A stretch of DNA of 64,000 nt, from assembly GCF_050113715.1 (NCBI RefSeq), contig NZ_JBNJQR010000010.1, forward strand, positions 164,271-228,270. The letters are read 5' to 3'. Shown here piece after piece: positions 25,167 to 34,780 of the stretch; positions within the stretch are counted from its first letter, which is position 1; every line of letters starts with the position of its first letter. The stretch is from Brevibacillus_H ginsengisoli (GTDB lineage: Bacteria; Bacillota; Bacilli; Brevibacillales; Brevibacillaceae). The notes beneath the pieces were generated by a model, which did not search any database, was not told the origin of the DNA, and worked only from the letters and a program-made list of their open reading frames with translations. A program made the position numbers and the translations under genes.

Positions 25167-27227
25167 TCACTTGGAACCGTGAATAGTGACAACGCCAGCT
25201 TCTCCACGCGCTACTTCGCCTTGCTTATTCACTTTGATCGATTCATCATCACTCAAATTGGTAAAGACGACAGGTGTAATAATCGAAGGCACCTTATCTT
25301 TGATCGCGTCAAGGTCAACTCGTAACAGCGGTTGGCCTTTTTTTACATCTGCTCCTTGCTCCACCAATGCCTCGAATCCTTGTCCCTCTAGCTTCACGGT
25401 ATCAATTCCTACGTGGATGAGAATTTCTCTGCCGTTAGCGGATTCCAAGCCAAGGGCATGCTTGGTTGGGAAAAGCGTCACTACTTTGCCGTCTACAGGA
25501 GATACGACGGTTCCGTCTGTAGGATGAATGGCAAATCCGTCTCCCATCATTTTTTGTGAAAACACAGGGTCCGGTACTTCCGATAGAGGGAGAATGCTTC
25601 CTTGCATAGGAGCGACAAACTCTTCTGGCCCTGCAATGTTGCATGCTGGAGCCGCTTGGTTGACAGGGACAACTGTTGTCGTAGCTTGTGCTTGCGGGGC
25701 ACGACCTTCCATGATGTCCTTCATCTGACCTTTGATGATGTCCGATTTGGGACCAAAGATCGCCTGAATGTTATTGCCAACCTCTAGCACCCCGGAAGCG
25801 CCAAGCCGTTTGAGGCGATCCTTGTCCACCTGCTTACTGTCGTTTACCGAGACACGCAGACGTGTGATGCAGGCATCCAGATGGGCAATGTTTTCTTTTC
25901 CACCCATCGCGTCCAGAATGTCGGCCGCCAAATGATTGGAGCCTCCTTGTGTGGAGACTGCTCCAGGAGGTGTGACATCGGTGTCTTCACGTCCCGGAGT
26001 CTTGAGATCAAAGGTTTTAATGGCGAAGCGGAACCCGAAGTAGTAAATCAAGGCAAATACCAAGCCTACGGGAATGACCAGCCACCAGGGAGTTCGGTTC
26101 GGCAAGACCCCAAACAGCAGATAGTCAATGACACCGCCGGAGAAGGTCATCCCGATTTTGACACCTAGAATGTGCATGATCATAAAGGAAAGACCGGCAA
26201 AAATCGCATGAATAGCAAACAGGACCGGTGCCACGAACAGGAAAGAGAACTCAATCGGCTCCGTAATCCCTGTGAGGAATGACGTTAAGGCTGCGGAAGC
26301 CATGATGCCGCCAACCACTTTTTTCTGTTCAGGGCGCGCGCAGTGATAAATCGCCAAAGCCGCCGCCGGCAAGCCGAACATCATGAAAGGGAACTTCCCT
26401 GTCATGAACGTGCCAGCTGTCAACGGTACACCATCTTTGATTTGGGCGAAGAAGATTTTTTGGTCCCCGTGAATCACTTCGCCAGACTTATTGACGTACT
26501 CCCCGAATTCAAACCAGAATGGCGCATAGAAAATATGATGCAGTCCAAAGGGAATCAGCGAACGTTCGATCACCCCGAAAATAAACGCGGACAAGGTGAG
26601 ATTGGCTCCGACCATATTGTGGGAGAAGGCATTTAACCCATGTTGAATCGGCGGCCAAACAAAAATCATGACAATACCCAGGATGAGAGCGGACGCCGCC
26701 GTGATGATCGGAACGAAGCGTTTGCCTGCAAAGAATCCCAGATAAGAGGGTAATTCAATATTAAAATATTTATTATACATCGTGGCTGCCATGACCCCAA
26801 CGATAATCCCGCCAAAGACACCCGTCTGCAAGGTAGGAATACCTAATACGTTGGCTAAGGAGGGATCGGGTCCAATCTGTTCAGGTTTCACTCCAAGGAT
26901 GACACTCATCGTGATGTTCATGACGAGGAATCCGATAATCGCCGCCAAACCGGCAACACCGTCACCACCAGCAAGACCAATGGCCACCCCGACAGCGAAC
27001 AGGAGGGCGAGGTTACTAAATATAATATTCCCGGCATTCTCCATCACTTGGGCAATAAGCTGTACCCAGGATGATCCTAATCCAGGGATGACATCTAATA
27101 ACGCTTGATTGTGCAAAGCATTACCAAAAGCAAGCAGAATCCCGGCGGCAGGCAGGATAGCAACCGGCATCATTAACGCCTTCCCAACTTTTTGCAGTAC
27201 CCCAAAGATTGACTTAAACATAGGCAT
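25167..27227 (-). CDS. ptsG: PTS glucose permease EIICBA (PtsG)
   Basis: 686 residues with fused domains EIIC-EIIB-EIIA. EIIC (1 to about 410) shows [19 protein letters not shown] and [21 protein letters not shown]; the segment [16 protein letters not shown] is typical of PtsG rather than NagE. EIIB (about 430-510) has the phosphorylated Cys453 in [15 protein letters not shown] (about 545-686) has the phosphorylated His near 605 in [12 protein letters not shown]. It takes up and phosphorylates glucose using HPr-P. B. subtilis PtsG is 699 residues. I saw no GlcT-type RAT/antiterminator in the 117-base upstream gap, so GlcT control is not supported here. Ribosome site AGGAGG. Confidence 0.93.
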   Translation of the reverse strand: MPMFKSIFGVLQKVGKALMMPVAILPAAGILLAFGNALHNQALLDVIPGLGSSWVQLIAQVMENAGNIIFSNLALLFAVGVAIGLAGGDGVAGLAAIIGFLVMNITMSVILGVKPEQIGPDPSLANVLGIPTLQTGVFGGIIVGVMAATMYNKYFNIELPSYLGFFAGKRFVPIITAASALILGIVMIFVWPPIQHGLNAFSHNMVGANLTLSAFIFGVIERSLIPFGLHHIFYAPFWFEFGEYVNKSGEVIHGDQKIFFAQIKDGVPLTAGTFMTGKFPFMMFGLPAAALAIYHCARPEQKKVVGGIMASAALTSFLTGITEPIEFSFLFVAPVLFAIHAIFAGLSFMIMHILGVKIGMTFSGGVIDYLLFGVLPNRTPWWLVIPVGLVFALIYYFGFRFAIKTFDLKTPGREDTDVTPPGAVSTQGGSNHLAADILDAMGGKENIAHLDACITRLRVSVNDSKQVDKDRLKRLGASGVLEVGNNIQAIFGPKSDIIKGQMKDIMEGRAPQAQATTTVVPVNQAAPACNIAGPEEFVAPMQGSILPLSEVPDPVFSQKMMGDGFAIHPTDGTVVSPVDGKVVTLFPTKHALGLESANGREILIHVGIDTVKLEGQGFEALVEQGADVKKGQPLLRVDLDAIKDKVPSIITPVVFTNLSDDESIKVNKQGEVARGEAGVVTIHGSK

Positions 27228-27344
27228 ACCTCCTGCTTGTAGTATTTGCCGGATCTGAAAAAAACATCACAAAAATGTATTTATTTCTTGGCTTGGTCAT
27301 TTATAATTGTAAAAAAACGGAACGAGGCACAAGAAGGAGGCTCT

Positions 27345-28289
27345 ATGACATTACTTTCAATGGAAGTTGTTTCTCGGCTGATTCCGAAGCTGCGCGCAAT
27401 GAAACGAATGGAGCCGTTGGATAAAGGATTTTCAACCGATAAGAAGTATCTGATCGAACTAAAGGATGGGACCACCTATCTTCTGCGAACCGCAAGTCTG
27501 GACCAATTAAATCGGAAGAAAGAAGAGTTTGGAGTCCTGCAAACTTTGCAACAATATGAGGTTCGCACCTCTGAACCAATCGAAGTGGGGGCTTGGGGGG
27601 AGTTAGGGCTCTGCTACTGCCTGCTGTCTTATATCGAGGGGTATGAAGCGAGTGAACGTTTGCCTCATTACCTGGACAAGGAACAATACCTGATCGGCGT
27701 CGAAGCAGGGAGAGAGCTTAAGAAGATGCACTGTTACGAGGCCCCGCAAACTGCGGATTCTTGGTATCCTCGTGTAATAGAGAAGCATAAACGTTATGTG
27801 GCTGCCTATCAGACAATTGGAATTCATATTCCGAGGGCGGATGATGTCGTGCGATTTGTGGAGGAAAATGAAGCTTGGTTAACGAATCGCCCCAACCGAT
27901 TTCAGCACGATGATTTTCATCTGGGCAATATTATCGTCAAGGACAGGAAATATGCGGGGATGATTGACGTCAACCGTTTTGACTGGGGAGATCCCTTGCA
28001 TGATTTCTACAAGCTTGCTTTATTTAGCCGAGAGGTCAGTGTTCCTTTTTGTCTGGGGCAGCTGAACGGATATTTTGGAGAGGAAGGAATCCCGGAGAAT
28101 TTCTGGCGGCTTTATTCGGTTTATGTGGCAATGAGTATTTTTTCAGCGGTTGTCTGGTCGTATCGTTTCACGCCCGAATTGGTCGATGAGATGCTGGGGC
28201 GAGTCAAACAAATTCTGGAGGATCATCAATATTTTGAAGAGGTTATTCCACGCTGGTATTGCGAGAGTGACCACCTGAGTTACATATAA
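27345..28289 (+). CDS. Aminoglycoside phosphotransferase (APH)-family kinase
   Basis: Start at ATG 27345 behind AAGGAGG; the open frame to 27246 overlaps the promoter. 314 residues with the APH/choline-kinase fold: an N-lobe with KKYLIELKDGTTYLLRTAS, a catalytic loop HDDFHLGNIIV (H-D-x-x-x-x-N), and IDVNRFDWGDPLHDFYKLAL, a DxD-like Mg site. These enzymes phosphorylate small hydroxyl compounds (sugars, antibiotics, homoserine); the substrate cannot be told. Divergently transcribed from ptsG; a TATAAT hexamer (27302-27307) lies in the gap. Confidence 0.87.
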   Translation: MTLLSMEVVSRLIPKLRAMKRMEPLDKGFSTDKKYLIELKDGTTYLLRTASLDQLNRKKEEFGVLQTLQQYEVRTSEPIEVGAWGELGLCYCLLSYIEGYEASERLPHYLDKEQYLIGVEAGRELKKMHCYEAPQTADSWYPRVIEKHKRYVAAYQTIGIHIPRADDVVRFVEENEAWLTNRPNRFQHDDFHLGNIIVKDRKYAGMIDVNRFDWGDPLHDFYKLALFSREVSVPFCLGQLNGYFGEEGIPENFWRLYSVYVAMSIFSAVVWSYRFTPELVDEMLGRVKQILEDHQYFEEVIPRWYCESDHLSYI

Positions 28290-28296
28290 GCGATGG

Positions 28297-28335
28297 AAAC
28301 GTCTTTCGATTGGAGAGAGAAAGGCGTTTTTTCTT
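28297..28335 (+). terminator. Terminator after the APH-like gene
   Basis: AAACGTCTTTC pairs with GAAAGGCGTTT (one G-U), followed by a T-run. Confidence 0.75.
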
Positions 28336-28345
28336 TTGGAAAATT

Positions 28346-28389
28346 GGACTGTTTAAATGCTTTACTCAGGTGAAGCGATTAAACAGTCC
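28346..28389. repeat. Strong hairpin preceding palindromic repeat copy 2
   Basis: GGACTGTTTAA (28346-28356) pairs with TTAAACAGTCC (28379-28389). After a mismatch the stem continues through TGCTTT/GAAGCG-type pairs to an 8-base loop. It sits 22 bases before the repeat at 28412, the same relation as at copies 1 and 3, but its sequence is unrelated to theirs. Confidence 0.75.
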
Positions 28390-28411
28390 TTCCATTCGCG
28401 TAAGCCCACCC

Positions 28412-28612
28412 GAGAAAAGACTTCGTCCGCTCGTCGCTCATTTTAAGCGAAACCCAGCGCAGGGAACGTAGGAAGGAAAAGAGTCGGCATTCTTTACATC
28501 AGACTGAGAAGCGAAGTGATTTTCTTGTCGACTCCCTTCCGTAGAGAACGGAGCGGACAGTAGATGCTTCAAGCGAGCTTAAACAGAGCACAGAGGGACG
28601 AAGTCTTTTCTC
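28412..28612 (+). repeat. Dispersed palindromic repeat, copy 2 (full form, 201 bp)
   Basis: 17-bp perfect terminal inverted repeats (28412-28428 and 28596-28612). Nested internal complementarities are TTTAAGC (28442-28448) with GCTTAAA (28577-28583), GGAAGG (28471-28476) with CCTTCC (28535-28540), and GAGTCG (28481-28486) with CGACTC (28529-28534). The whole element can therefore fold on itself. Highly similar to 46136-46336 (same length) and, in part, 12142-12252. It fills the gene-free stretch 28290-28676, together with the hairpins and the sigma promoter. Confidence 0.9.
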
Positions 28613-28615
28613 TAC

Positions 28616-28630
28616 TGAACCTTTTGGGAA
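28616..28630 (+). promoter_or_regulatory. ECF-type promoter element shared by two sigma operons
   Basis: The 15-mer TGAACCTTTTGGGAA occurs here, 46 bases before the sigma gene at 28677, and again at 47904 before the sigma gene at 47966. GAACC followed by a T/G stretch is the classic ECF -35 element, so autoregulation or cross-regulation is likely. The -10 sequences of the two sites differ. Confidence 0.6.
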
Positions 28631-28676
28631 CTAACAGCCAATATAGTGTGTAAAGAACGTTTAGGAGGGCCCCCTG

Positions 28677-29255
28677 ATGACAGATATGGAGCTATACACG
28701 TGGATTAAGCGGGTGATGAACAAGGATCAGGCCGCATTTGAAATCCTCTATGAATATACGCGCGATGATATATTCCGCACTGTCACGTTCTTGATGAACA
28801 ATCAATCAGATGTACAGGACATTGTGAATGAGGTTTACATCCAGTTGTGGAGATCTTTGCCCAACTACGATCCCAGACGCCCTTTTCATCTCTGGCTGCA
28901 TGGTTTGGTGATCAGGCAAGTGAGCAATTGGAGACGAAAAGTCTGGCGGATGTTTCGCTTGCTGGAGCGTAGCCGTTTGGAGGAGCGAGAGACCGAGCTT
29001 CCCGCCACCGAGCACCGAATTGTGATGAAAGAGACCAACCAAGAATTGTTGCAAGCCATCGCAAGGCTCTCGTATAAACTGCGTGTTGTGATCGTCTATC
29101 GTTACTTTCATGACTACACGCTGGAACAGATTGCCGCGTTGCTCAATATTCCCGTAGGAACGGTGAAATCACGTCATCATCTCGCTCTCAAAGAAATGCG
29201 CAAACAGTATACGACGCAAGGGATCGGAAAGGTGGAAGCCCAGGATGTCTATTGA
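28677..29255 (+). CDS. ECF RNA polymerase sigma factor (locus 2)
   Basis: 192 residues. Region 2: QAAFEILYEYTRDDIFRTVTFLMNNQSDVQDIVNEVYIQLWRSL. Region 4: LSYKLRVVIVYRYFHDYTLEQIAALLNIPVGTVKSRHHLALKEM. The VYIQLWRSLPNYD part resembles SigI-unrelated ECF30-like factors (SigX/YlaC types) that pair with DUF4367 anti-sigmas. ATG behind AGGAGG. It overlaps the anti-sigma gene by 11 bases. The TGAACC promoter element 46 bases upstream suggests positive autoregulation. Confidence 0.93.
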   Translation: MTDMELYTWIKRVMNKDQAAFEILYEYTRDDIFRTVTFLMNNQSDVQDIVNEVYIQLWRSLPNYDPRRPFHLWLHGLVIRQVSNWRRKVWRMFRLLERSRLEERETELPATEHRIVMKETNQELLQAIARLSYKLRVVIVYRYFHDYTLEQIAALLNIPVGTVKSRHHLALKEMRKQYTTQGIGKVEAQDVY

Positions 29256-30201
29256 AGACCAAATTCGCGCCGCTTTCAAAGAACAAGCGCATCAAATCAA
29301 GATTCCGCAAGAACTGGATGACGAAGTACGTGAATCGTACAGAAAATTTGAGTTTGGAGATACCCGAAAGGAGCGTTTTGTGATGAAAAAGAAATGGTTG
29401 GCTGGCATGGTTGCCGCTGTCTTATTGATTCCGACCGGTGTGTGGGCTGGGTCCTATTTAAGTAATCAGATTTATGGCTCTAAAGAAATTGTGTTCCAAC
29501 ATGGCGGAACACAAGCTGACTTCGATCATATGGAGAGCAAGCTACAGCTAGCCAAATCACAGCTGTCGGAAGAAGAATATGCCCAATTCTCAGCCAAACT
29601 GAAAGAGCTGACACAATACCAGCTGAAGATGACAGACGAAAAAGGAATTACTCATCCTGACCGCCTCACTGCCGCTGAACAAAAACAACAAGAGCAGATC
29701 GTCAAGGAATTGGAGCCCTATTTCGCCAAGCTTAAAGATCCAAAGGTGATAACCGATGATCAACTGGTGACTTACTCCATTGAGGAAGCGCAAAAACTTG
29801 TTGCCTTTCCTATACGCTACCCAAGCTACCTACCGAGCGGGTATAGTCTCAATCAAGCAGCGGGAGTAAACTGGAAAGATATGAAGGGCAGAGCTCATCC
29901 TCCGACAATCAATCTGTCTTACAAACATGCCGAAGATCAACTCTTCATCATCGAGGAGCAAGTGGAAGAAAACAAAGCCAGTGATATGATGGCACAGGAA
30001 TATGAGCAAGTGACACCGTACCAACTGGAGGGCTATCAAGCGCATTTCGGGGAAAAAGGAACCCATGGACGCAAGGGAGTACAGCTCTTTGTACCAAAGT
30101 CTGGGAAGCAGGAAGCCTATCAGATTTACGTATCATCCGAGAAGCTGGAGAAATCAGAGCTGGAGAAAATCGTGCTGTCTATCCTGCATGGGGACAAATA
30201 A
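29245..30201 (+). CDS. Membrane anti-sigma factor with DUF4367 sensor domain
   Basis: 318 residues: cytosolic helix (1-48), one membrane helix (about 50-70, WLAGMVAAVLLIPTGVWAG), then an exterior part. Residues 175-318 contain DUF4367: SIEEAQKLVAFPIRYPSYLPSGYSL and the ending KLEKSELEKIVLSIL. Partner of the overlapping ECF gene. The internal helix-rich segment (KLQLAKSQLSEEEYAQFSAKLKELTQYQ) could be a coiled coil. No zinc motif. Expected to hold the sigma factor inactive until envelope stress. Confidence 0.88.
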   Translation: MSIEDQIRAAFKEQAHQIKIPQELDDEVRESYRKFEFGDTRKERFVMKKKWLAGMVAAVLLIPTGVWAGSYLSNQIYGSKEIVFQHGGTQADFDHMESKLQLAKSQLSEEEYAQFSAKLKELTQYQLKMTDEKGITHPDRLTAAEQKQQEQIVKELEPYFAKLKDPKVITDDQLVTYSIEEAQKLVAFPIRYPSYLPSGYSLNQAAGVNWKDMKGRAHPPTINLSYKHAEDQLFIIEEQVEENKASDMMAQEYEQVTPYQLEGYQAHFGEKGTHGRKGVQLFVPKSGKQEAYQIYVSSEKLEKSELEKIVLSILHGDK

Positions 30202-30217
30202 CGGAGCAACGAAGCGT

Positions 30218-30245
30218 AAACCGCCTGTCAAAGGGCGGTTTTTTA
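30218..30245 (+). terminator. Terminator after sigma/anti-sigma operon 2
   Basis: AAACCGCC pairs with GGCGGTTT around CTGTCAAA-type loop bases; TTTTTT follows. Confidence 0.9.
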
Positions 30246-30312
30246 TATTTTTGAAACTTTTTCCTTACACTTCTCGTAATACCTATTATTCCACACGAGA
30301 GGGGGTGGTAAA

Positions 30313-30666
30313 GTGTATAAAATCCTGAGAGTCCATCTTGCTCTCCTTATGCTTCTGATGTTGTGTGTACCGTTCATACAGGCGCATTCTACCCCTGTAT
30401 TTCAGATAGATCAGCAGATCGACGCTTCCTATCAAGCGACCGATCAACCGTTTATTGATAGGCAATCGAATTGGAATGCGGTTACGATGTTGGTTGGTTT
30501 CCTGTTTTGTTTGTTCATCAAGCAATTGATGTTGACTGTACCGATCCGTAATATTAAGCGCTTTGTCTATTCGTTTATTCCCCTATTAAAACAGGCTGAT
30601 CATCTCCTGCCCGTCAAATGTAAGTCGTTTTACATGGCAGAGCTCCTTTTCATCTCGCGAATGTAA
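30313..30666 (+). CDS. Small membrane/exported hypothetical protein
   Basis: GTG start behind GAGGGGGTGG. 117 residues: an N-terminal hydrophobic segment (LRVHLALLMLLMLCVPFIQA, signal-peptide-like), a polar stretch, and a second hydrophobic segment (AVTMLVGFLFCLFIKQLML). No family recognised. It is 23 bases before secDF and could be co-transcribed with it. Confidence 0.5.
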   Translation: MYKILRVHLALLMLLMLCVPFIQAHSTPVFQIDQQIDASYQATDQPFIDRQSNWNAVTMLVGFLFCLFIKQLMLTVPIRNIKRFVYSFIPLLKQADHLLPVKCKSFYMAELLFISRM

Positions 30667-30689
30667 AGATGGAAAGGGGTAATGAATCA

Positions 30690-32816
30690 ATGTTGAAATG
30701 GGCTAGGCTTGGATTATTTGTGATTGTGATTGCATTACTGGGAACTCTCATGCTGACAACCACTCCATCGGTGACCAGTCAAGTGAAGCTAGGGCTTGAT
30801 CTGCAAGGCGGATTCGAGATTCTGTACCAGGTGGAGCCGCTCGATCAGAAACAGCAGGTTACACCCGAGCTTTTAAAAGCGATGGAACAGATGATTGACA
30901 AGCGGGTGAACATCGGCAAGGTTACCGAGCCAGAGATTACGATTGAAGGATCAAATCGAATCAGGGTCAAGCTGGCAGGGATCAAGAGCGAGGAAAAGCT
31001 GCGCGAACAGTTAGCGAGACCAGCCAATCTGACCTTTCAGGATGAATCAGGTGCAGTCGTCCTGGACGGTCGGGAGCTTGCCCCCAACGGTGCCAGTGTC
31101 CAGTATGATGAGTTGCACAGACCATACGTAGCCCTGAAGTTTATGGATAAAGAAAAAGTCCGCCGCATCACAGAGACCAATCTCCACAAGAGAATGAGTA
31201 TCCATCTGGATGAACAAACTATCTCGGCGCCCGAGATTCAGAATGTGATCTCCGACGGCAATGCCTCTATTCAAGGCGGCTTCACGGTGGAAAAAGCGAC
31301 AGAAATGGCTGCACTTCTGAATGCAGGAGCGCTTCCCGCCAAATTAATTGAGATTCAAGCCACGTCTGTGGGGGCGAGTTTGGGTGAATCCGCTTTAACG
31401 AAAACGCTGGAAGCGGGAGTGGTTGCGGCGGTTTTCATTCTGTTGTTTATGTTGATCGTTTATCGGCTGCCAGGAATGATCGCGAATATTACGCTCGCCG
31501 TATTCGTCTACCTGTGTCTGGTCGTATTTCACTGGATGAACGCCACTTTGACGCTTCCCGGGATCGCAGGTTTCATCTTAGCCATCGGGATGGCGGTTGA
31601 CGCCAACATCATTACCTATGAACGAATCCAGGAGGAGCTCAAAAAAGGAAAGACGGTTCTCTCGGCTTTTCGCATCGGGCAGCGGGAATCGTTTATCACG
31701 ATCATGGATGCTCATATTACGACGTGCATCGCCGGAGTCGTTCTGTTGCAGGTAGGAACGAGTGCGGTTCAGGGATTTGCGGTCATCCTGATCATGACCA
31801 TTATTATCAGTCTGTTGACCAATGTGTTTGGCTCGCGCATTCTGCTGTGGCTGGTGATTCGCAGCAACCTGTTTAATCAACAAAAGTGGTTCGGCAGTCG
31901 AAGAGCATTGACGCGTGACTGGATGCCGTTCGATATCGTGAGGATTCGCAAGTATTTCTTTGCGTTTTCCGGGATTGTGATGATGGCTGGACTCGTGACG
32001 ATTTTGACACTGGGGCTTAATGCGGGTGTCGACTTTAAGGCCGGAACCAGACTGGATGTATTTATCGGCAAAGAGTTTCAAGTAAGCGAAGTCGATCGGA
32101 TCATCCACAAACAAGTGCCGGATATTGCGATGAAGCCCGTGGTGAAGTTCGGTGACCATGCTTTTTACGCGACCACTACCTTCGATCGTCCTGTTGATTC
32201 GAACCAGTTACAGGCAATTGAGCATCAACTTCAACAGGCATATGGAGAGCAGGTCAGCAAGCAAGAGACCACGGTGAATCCAATGGTGGCCAATGAAATG
32301 GTCACAAAAGCCGCTATTGCCATCCTCATCGCCACAGTTTGCATCGTGATCTATATCGCGTTTCGCTTTCAGTTTTACTTTGGGATTGCTTGCATTATTG
32401 CGCTTTTGCATGATGTGCTTATTCCTATCGCACTGTTCTCCCTGCTTCGATTGGAGATTGACCTGACGTTTATTGCGGCCATCCTGACGATCGTCGGCTA
32501 TTCGATTAATGACACCATCGTGATATTTGACCGCATCCGTACGAATAATCGCCTGACGAAGCCTGTGTCCATTCAAGAACTGGAAGAGATGGTGAACACA
32601 AGTCTGTGGCAAACGATGAGAAGATCCATTTTTACGGTCGTCACAGTCTTCATCTCGGCAGCCGCCTTGTTCTGGCTGGGAGGAGAAGGCATCCGCCATT
32701 TTTCGCTGGCTTTGATTTTCGGGTTGGTGAGCGGCACGTACTCGTCCATTTTCATCGCGGCGCAGGTGTGGTTTGTGCTGAAGAAGCGGGCAACCAAAGT
32801 GCAACCACTTGCATAA
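30690..32816 (+). CDS. secDF: Protein translocase subunit SecDF (fused)
   Basis: Start at ATG 30690 behind AAAGGGG; an in-frame ATG at 30669 lacks a proper ribosome site. 708 residues. The SecD half has the signature KLGLDLQGGFEILYQV near residue 35, periplasmic P1-type domain and GIAGFILAIGMAVDANIITYERIQEEL. The SecF half (from about residue 415) has LNAGVDFKAGTRLDVFI and FIAAILTIVGYSINDTIVIFDRIR. The fusion is as in Bacillus SecDF (737 residues). It uses the proton gradient to assist late steps of Sec export. A clear terminator follows. Confidence 0.96.
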   Translation: MLKWARLGLFVIVIALLGTLMLTTTPSVTSQVKLGLDLQGGFEILYQVEPLDQKQQVTPELLKAMEQMIDKRVNIGKVTEPEITIEGSNRIRVKLAGIKSEEKLREQLARPANLTFQDESGAVVLDGRELAPNGASVQYDELHRPYVALKFMDKEKVRRITETNLHKRMSIHLDEQTISAPEIQNVISDGNASIQGGFTVEKATEMAALLNAGALPAKLIEIQATSVGASLGESALTKTLEAGVVAAVFILLFMLIVYRLPGMIANITLAVFVYLCLVVFHWMNATLTLPGIAGFILAIGMAVDANIITYERIQEELKKGKTVLSAFRIGQRESFITIMDAHITTCIAGVVLLQVGTSAVQGFAVILIMTIIISLLTNVFGSRILLWLVIRSNLFNQQKWFGSRRALTRDWMPFDIVRIRKYFFAFSGIVMMAGLVTILTLGLNAGVDFKAGTRLDVFIGKEFQVSEVDRIIHKQVPDIAMKPVVKFGDHAFYATTTFDRPVDSNQLQAIEHQLQQAYGEQVSKQETTVNPMVANEMVTKAAIAILIATVCIVIYIAFRFQFYFGIACIIALLHDVLIPIALFSLLRLEIDLTFIAAILTIVGYSINDTIVIFDRIRTNNRLTKPVSIQELEEMVNTSLWQTMRRSIFTVVTVFISAAALFWLGGEGIRHFSLALIFGLVSGTYSSIFIAAQVWFVLKKRATKVQPLA

Positions 32817-32901
32817 TCATTGAGGTTCGTGTAGGGAAGATCCGTTTCGTTCGATTAATTTCACATTGTACACAATGGCTGTATGAATCGTATGTTGATG
32901 C

Positions 32902-32932
32902 AGGCACCGGTATATTTTCCGGTGCCTTTTTT
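32902..32932 (+). terminator. Terminator after secDF
   Basis: AGGCACCGG (32902-32910) pairs with CCGGTGCCT (32919-32927), then T6. Confidence 0.92.
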
Positions 32933-33033
32933 GTTCTATCGGGCAGTTTCTTGAGGAGCGATACCAGTTAATCCTCAAGCGATTGAGGGAGTTAAAGTGG
33001 GGATAGATCAGCTTTTGCTTGACGGAAGAAGTC

Positions 33034-33069
33034 GTTTAGATAATAATCTAATTAGATTATTATCTAAAC
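33034..33069. promoter_or_regulatory. Perfect 36-bp palindrome upstream of the GNAT gene
   Basis: GTTTAGATAATAATCTAA (33034-33051) is followed without spacer by its exact reverse complement (33052-33069). It ends about 10 bases before the ribosome site of the gene at 33093. Too AT-rich and lacking a T-run for a terminator; it looks like an operator or a leader hairpin. Confidence 0.6.
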
Positions 33070-33092
33070 TAACGATCTGCAGGAGGTCTCTC

Positions 33093-33899
33093 ATGTATTT
33101 GCTAGAGAAAACAGCATATTCAGCACTTCTTCCTTTTCTTCAAGATCATCTGCTGACCCCTACATTTGCTTATTCAGTAGTGCATCAGGTAATCGAGGGG
33201 GAGATTTTCGTCAATCAGCGGAAGTCGCCCACCTCCATGGTGATTCGAACCCAATCGGGGATTTACGCCGTCATTGGGCTTCCAGACGAACAGATGGCCC
33301 AATGGCTTCGGGAGCATTATGAAGGGCATATTCAAGGGTTAAAGAAGCGCTTCACTCTATTCTCCCCGTCGATGGAGTGGAATCAATTACTGGAGGAGCG
33401 GTTTAAAGAGACGCATCAGCAAGTGAAGCGCCTGTCCTTTTCATTCGATCCAGAGCGCTTTCTGACCCAAACAGAGCGGCGATCTCAAAGTCAGGATAGA
33501 GGGATTCCCAAAGGCTATCGATGCTATCCAATCGACGAAGCCGAGATTTTACAAAGCCAGGAGTTTGGAATGGAGTATTACCAGACATACTGGGGAGGGA
33601 TTACCGCCTTTCTGAAGCAGGGGCTGGGATTTTGTGTGGTACATGACGGTCAGGTTGTCAGCGAGTGTACCTCGATTTTTGCCAATCCGGTTCAAGCCGA
33701 AATCGACATTGTGACCCACGAACAATTCCAAGGGCTGGGGCTTGGTTCTAGCGTCGCTCGAGTCTTTATTGAGGCGTGCCTTGAGAGGGGAATCACTCCT
33801 CGCTGGGATTGCACAGACTCAAACATCGCCTCACGTCAAATGGCGGAGCGGTTGGGATTTGTGCAACCCAAGGAGCATACCATTTTTGCTATTCGATGA
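33093..33899 (+). CDS. GNAT-family acetyltransferase (GNAT_acetyltran type)
   Basis: Start at ATG 33093 behind AGGAGG; the open frame back to 32997 covers a palindrome and has no ribosome site. 268 residues. The N-terminal half is beta-rich without clear motif. The C-terminal half has the acetyl-CoA site FQGLGLGSSVARVFIEACLERG followed by TDSNIASRQMAERLGF. The family acts on unknown small molecules or proteins. Single gene. Confidence 0.82.
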   Translation: MYLLEKTAYSALLPFLQDHLLTPTFAYSVVHQVIEGEIFVNQRKSPTSMVIRTQSGIYAVIGLPDEQMAQWLREHYEGHIQGLKKRFTLFSPSMEWNQLLEERFKETHQQVKRLSFSFDPERFLTQTERRSQSQDRGIPKGYRCYPIDEAEILQSQEFGMEYYQTYWGGITAFLKQGLGFCVVHDGQVVSECTSIFANPVQAEIDIVTHEQFQGLGLGSSVARVFIEACLERGITPRWDCTDSNIASRQMAERLGFVQPKEHTIFAIR

Positions 33900-34014
33900 A
33901 CGAATGCCTACTTTGTAGAGAAAAGTCGCCATTCACAGCTTATAACGCTTTGGATTGGCGAAGATGTTGTCATATCAACTTTCAACTCCATGTAAACTAT
34001 AAAGACAAGGTACT

Positions 34015-34659
34015 TTAAATCAGACTCTTAATCGCGATGACCAGAAGAATCACTCCACTTAAGATTGTGCCGAATTGTCCTACTGAGAAGGAACCAATCC
34101 GGACTTTGCCTGCTTTGCGGCCTAAGGCGACTCCAGCCCAAACTGTGATGAAACTGCCTAATGCGGCGGTAAGAGAAATCGCATGTGGTGACAAACCTAG
34201 TAAACCGGCTCCCAGTCCGTTCGTCACGGCATTGGCCGCAAGTGCAACGCCCAGGATACATGCCTCACCCAAACCAATTTCTCCTGATTTGTCGAAGTCG
34301 ACAATTTCCGGGTTTTGCAATATTCCCTGGATGTTTTTGGCCTGAGCTGCGTTGTTCTTGGGTTCCAAATCGGGCTGTTTTTTTCGCGGGGACGCCAATA
34401 AGATAATCCGGATGCCGATCACGAATAACAGCAAGGCTCCAATCAAAAGGGGAAATATCCCGGGGAGGATTCTCGAGAGCAGCTGCCCGAAGAAAATCCC
34501 CGTTTCACTTAAGAAAAAACAAATAACCGCCATCACCAAATTAGAGAGTAAGCCGATTCGAATCCCTCGAATGCCATAGGATATACCTACGCCCAAATTA
34601 TCAATACTTGATGAAATCGCAAAGCCTATAATAATAAGCCAAGTCATGTTCGAACTCAC
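34015..34659 (-). CDS. ytaF: Sporulation membrane protein YtaF
   Basis: 214 residues, six membrane helices, resembling MntP-type small exporters. It has the duplicated pattern IGFAISSSIDNLGVGISYGIRG (about 10-31) and LGVALAANAVTNGLGAGLLG (about 136-155). The Asp in the first half and Asn in the second sit at the positions of the MntP metal-binding pair. In B. subtilis ytaF is a sporulation gene; a manganese-export role is possible but not shown. Convergent with the GNAT gene, divergent from the XRE regulator. Confidence 0.85.
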   Translation of the reverse strand: MSSNMTWLIIIGFAISSSIDNLGVGISYGIRGIRIGLLSNLVMAVICFFLSETGIFFGQLLSRILPGIFPLLIGALLLFVIGIRIILLASPRKKQPDLEPKNNAAQAKNIQGILQNPEIVDFDKSGEIGLGEACILGVALAANAVTNGLGAGLLGLSPHAISLTAALGSFITVWAGVALGRKAGKVRIGSFSVGQFGTILSGVILLVIAIKSLI

Positions 34660-34780
34660 TCCTCAGCACTTTTTATGTCATTGTATTTACAATGTTGAAA
34701 AAAAGTGCTTTTCCCCATTCAAACTGTTGAGAAAATTTCAACACTCAGATCATCATTATGTTACAAGGAGTGAACTGGTT

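Noticed and set aside
27228..27344. GlcT-type RAT/antiterminator in the ptsG leader
   Set aside because: The minus-strand leader is short and no RAT-like stem or terminator could be found.
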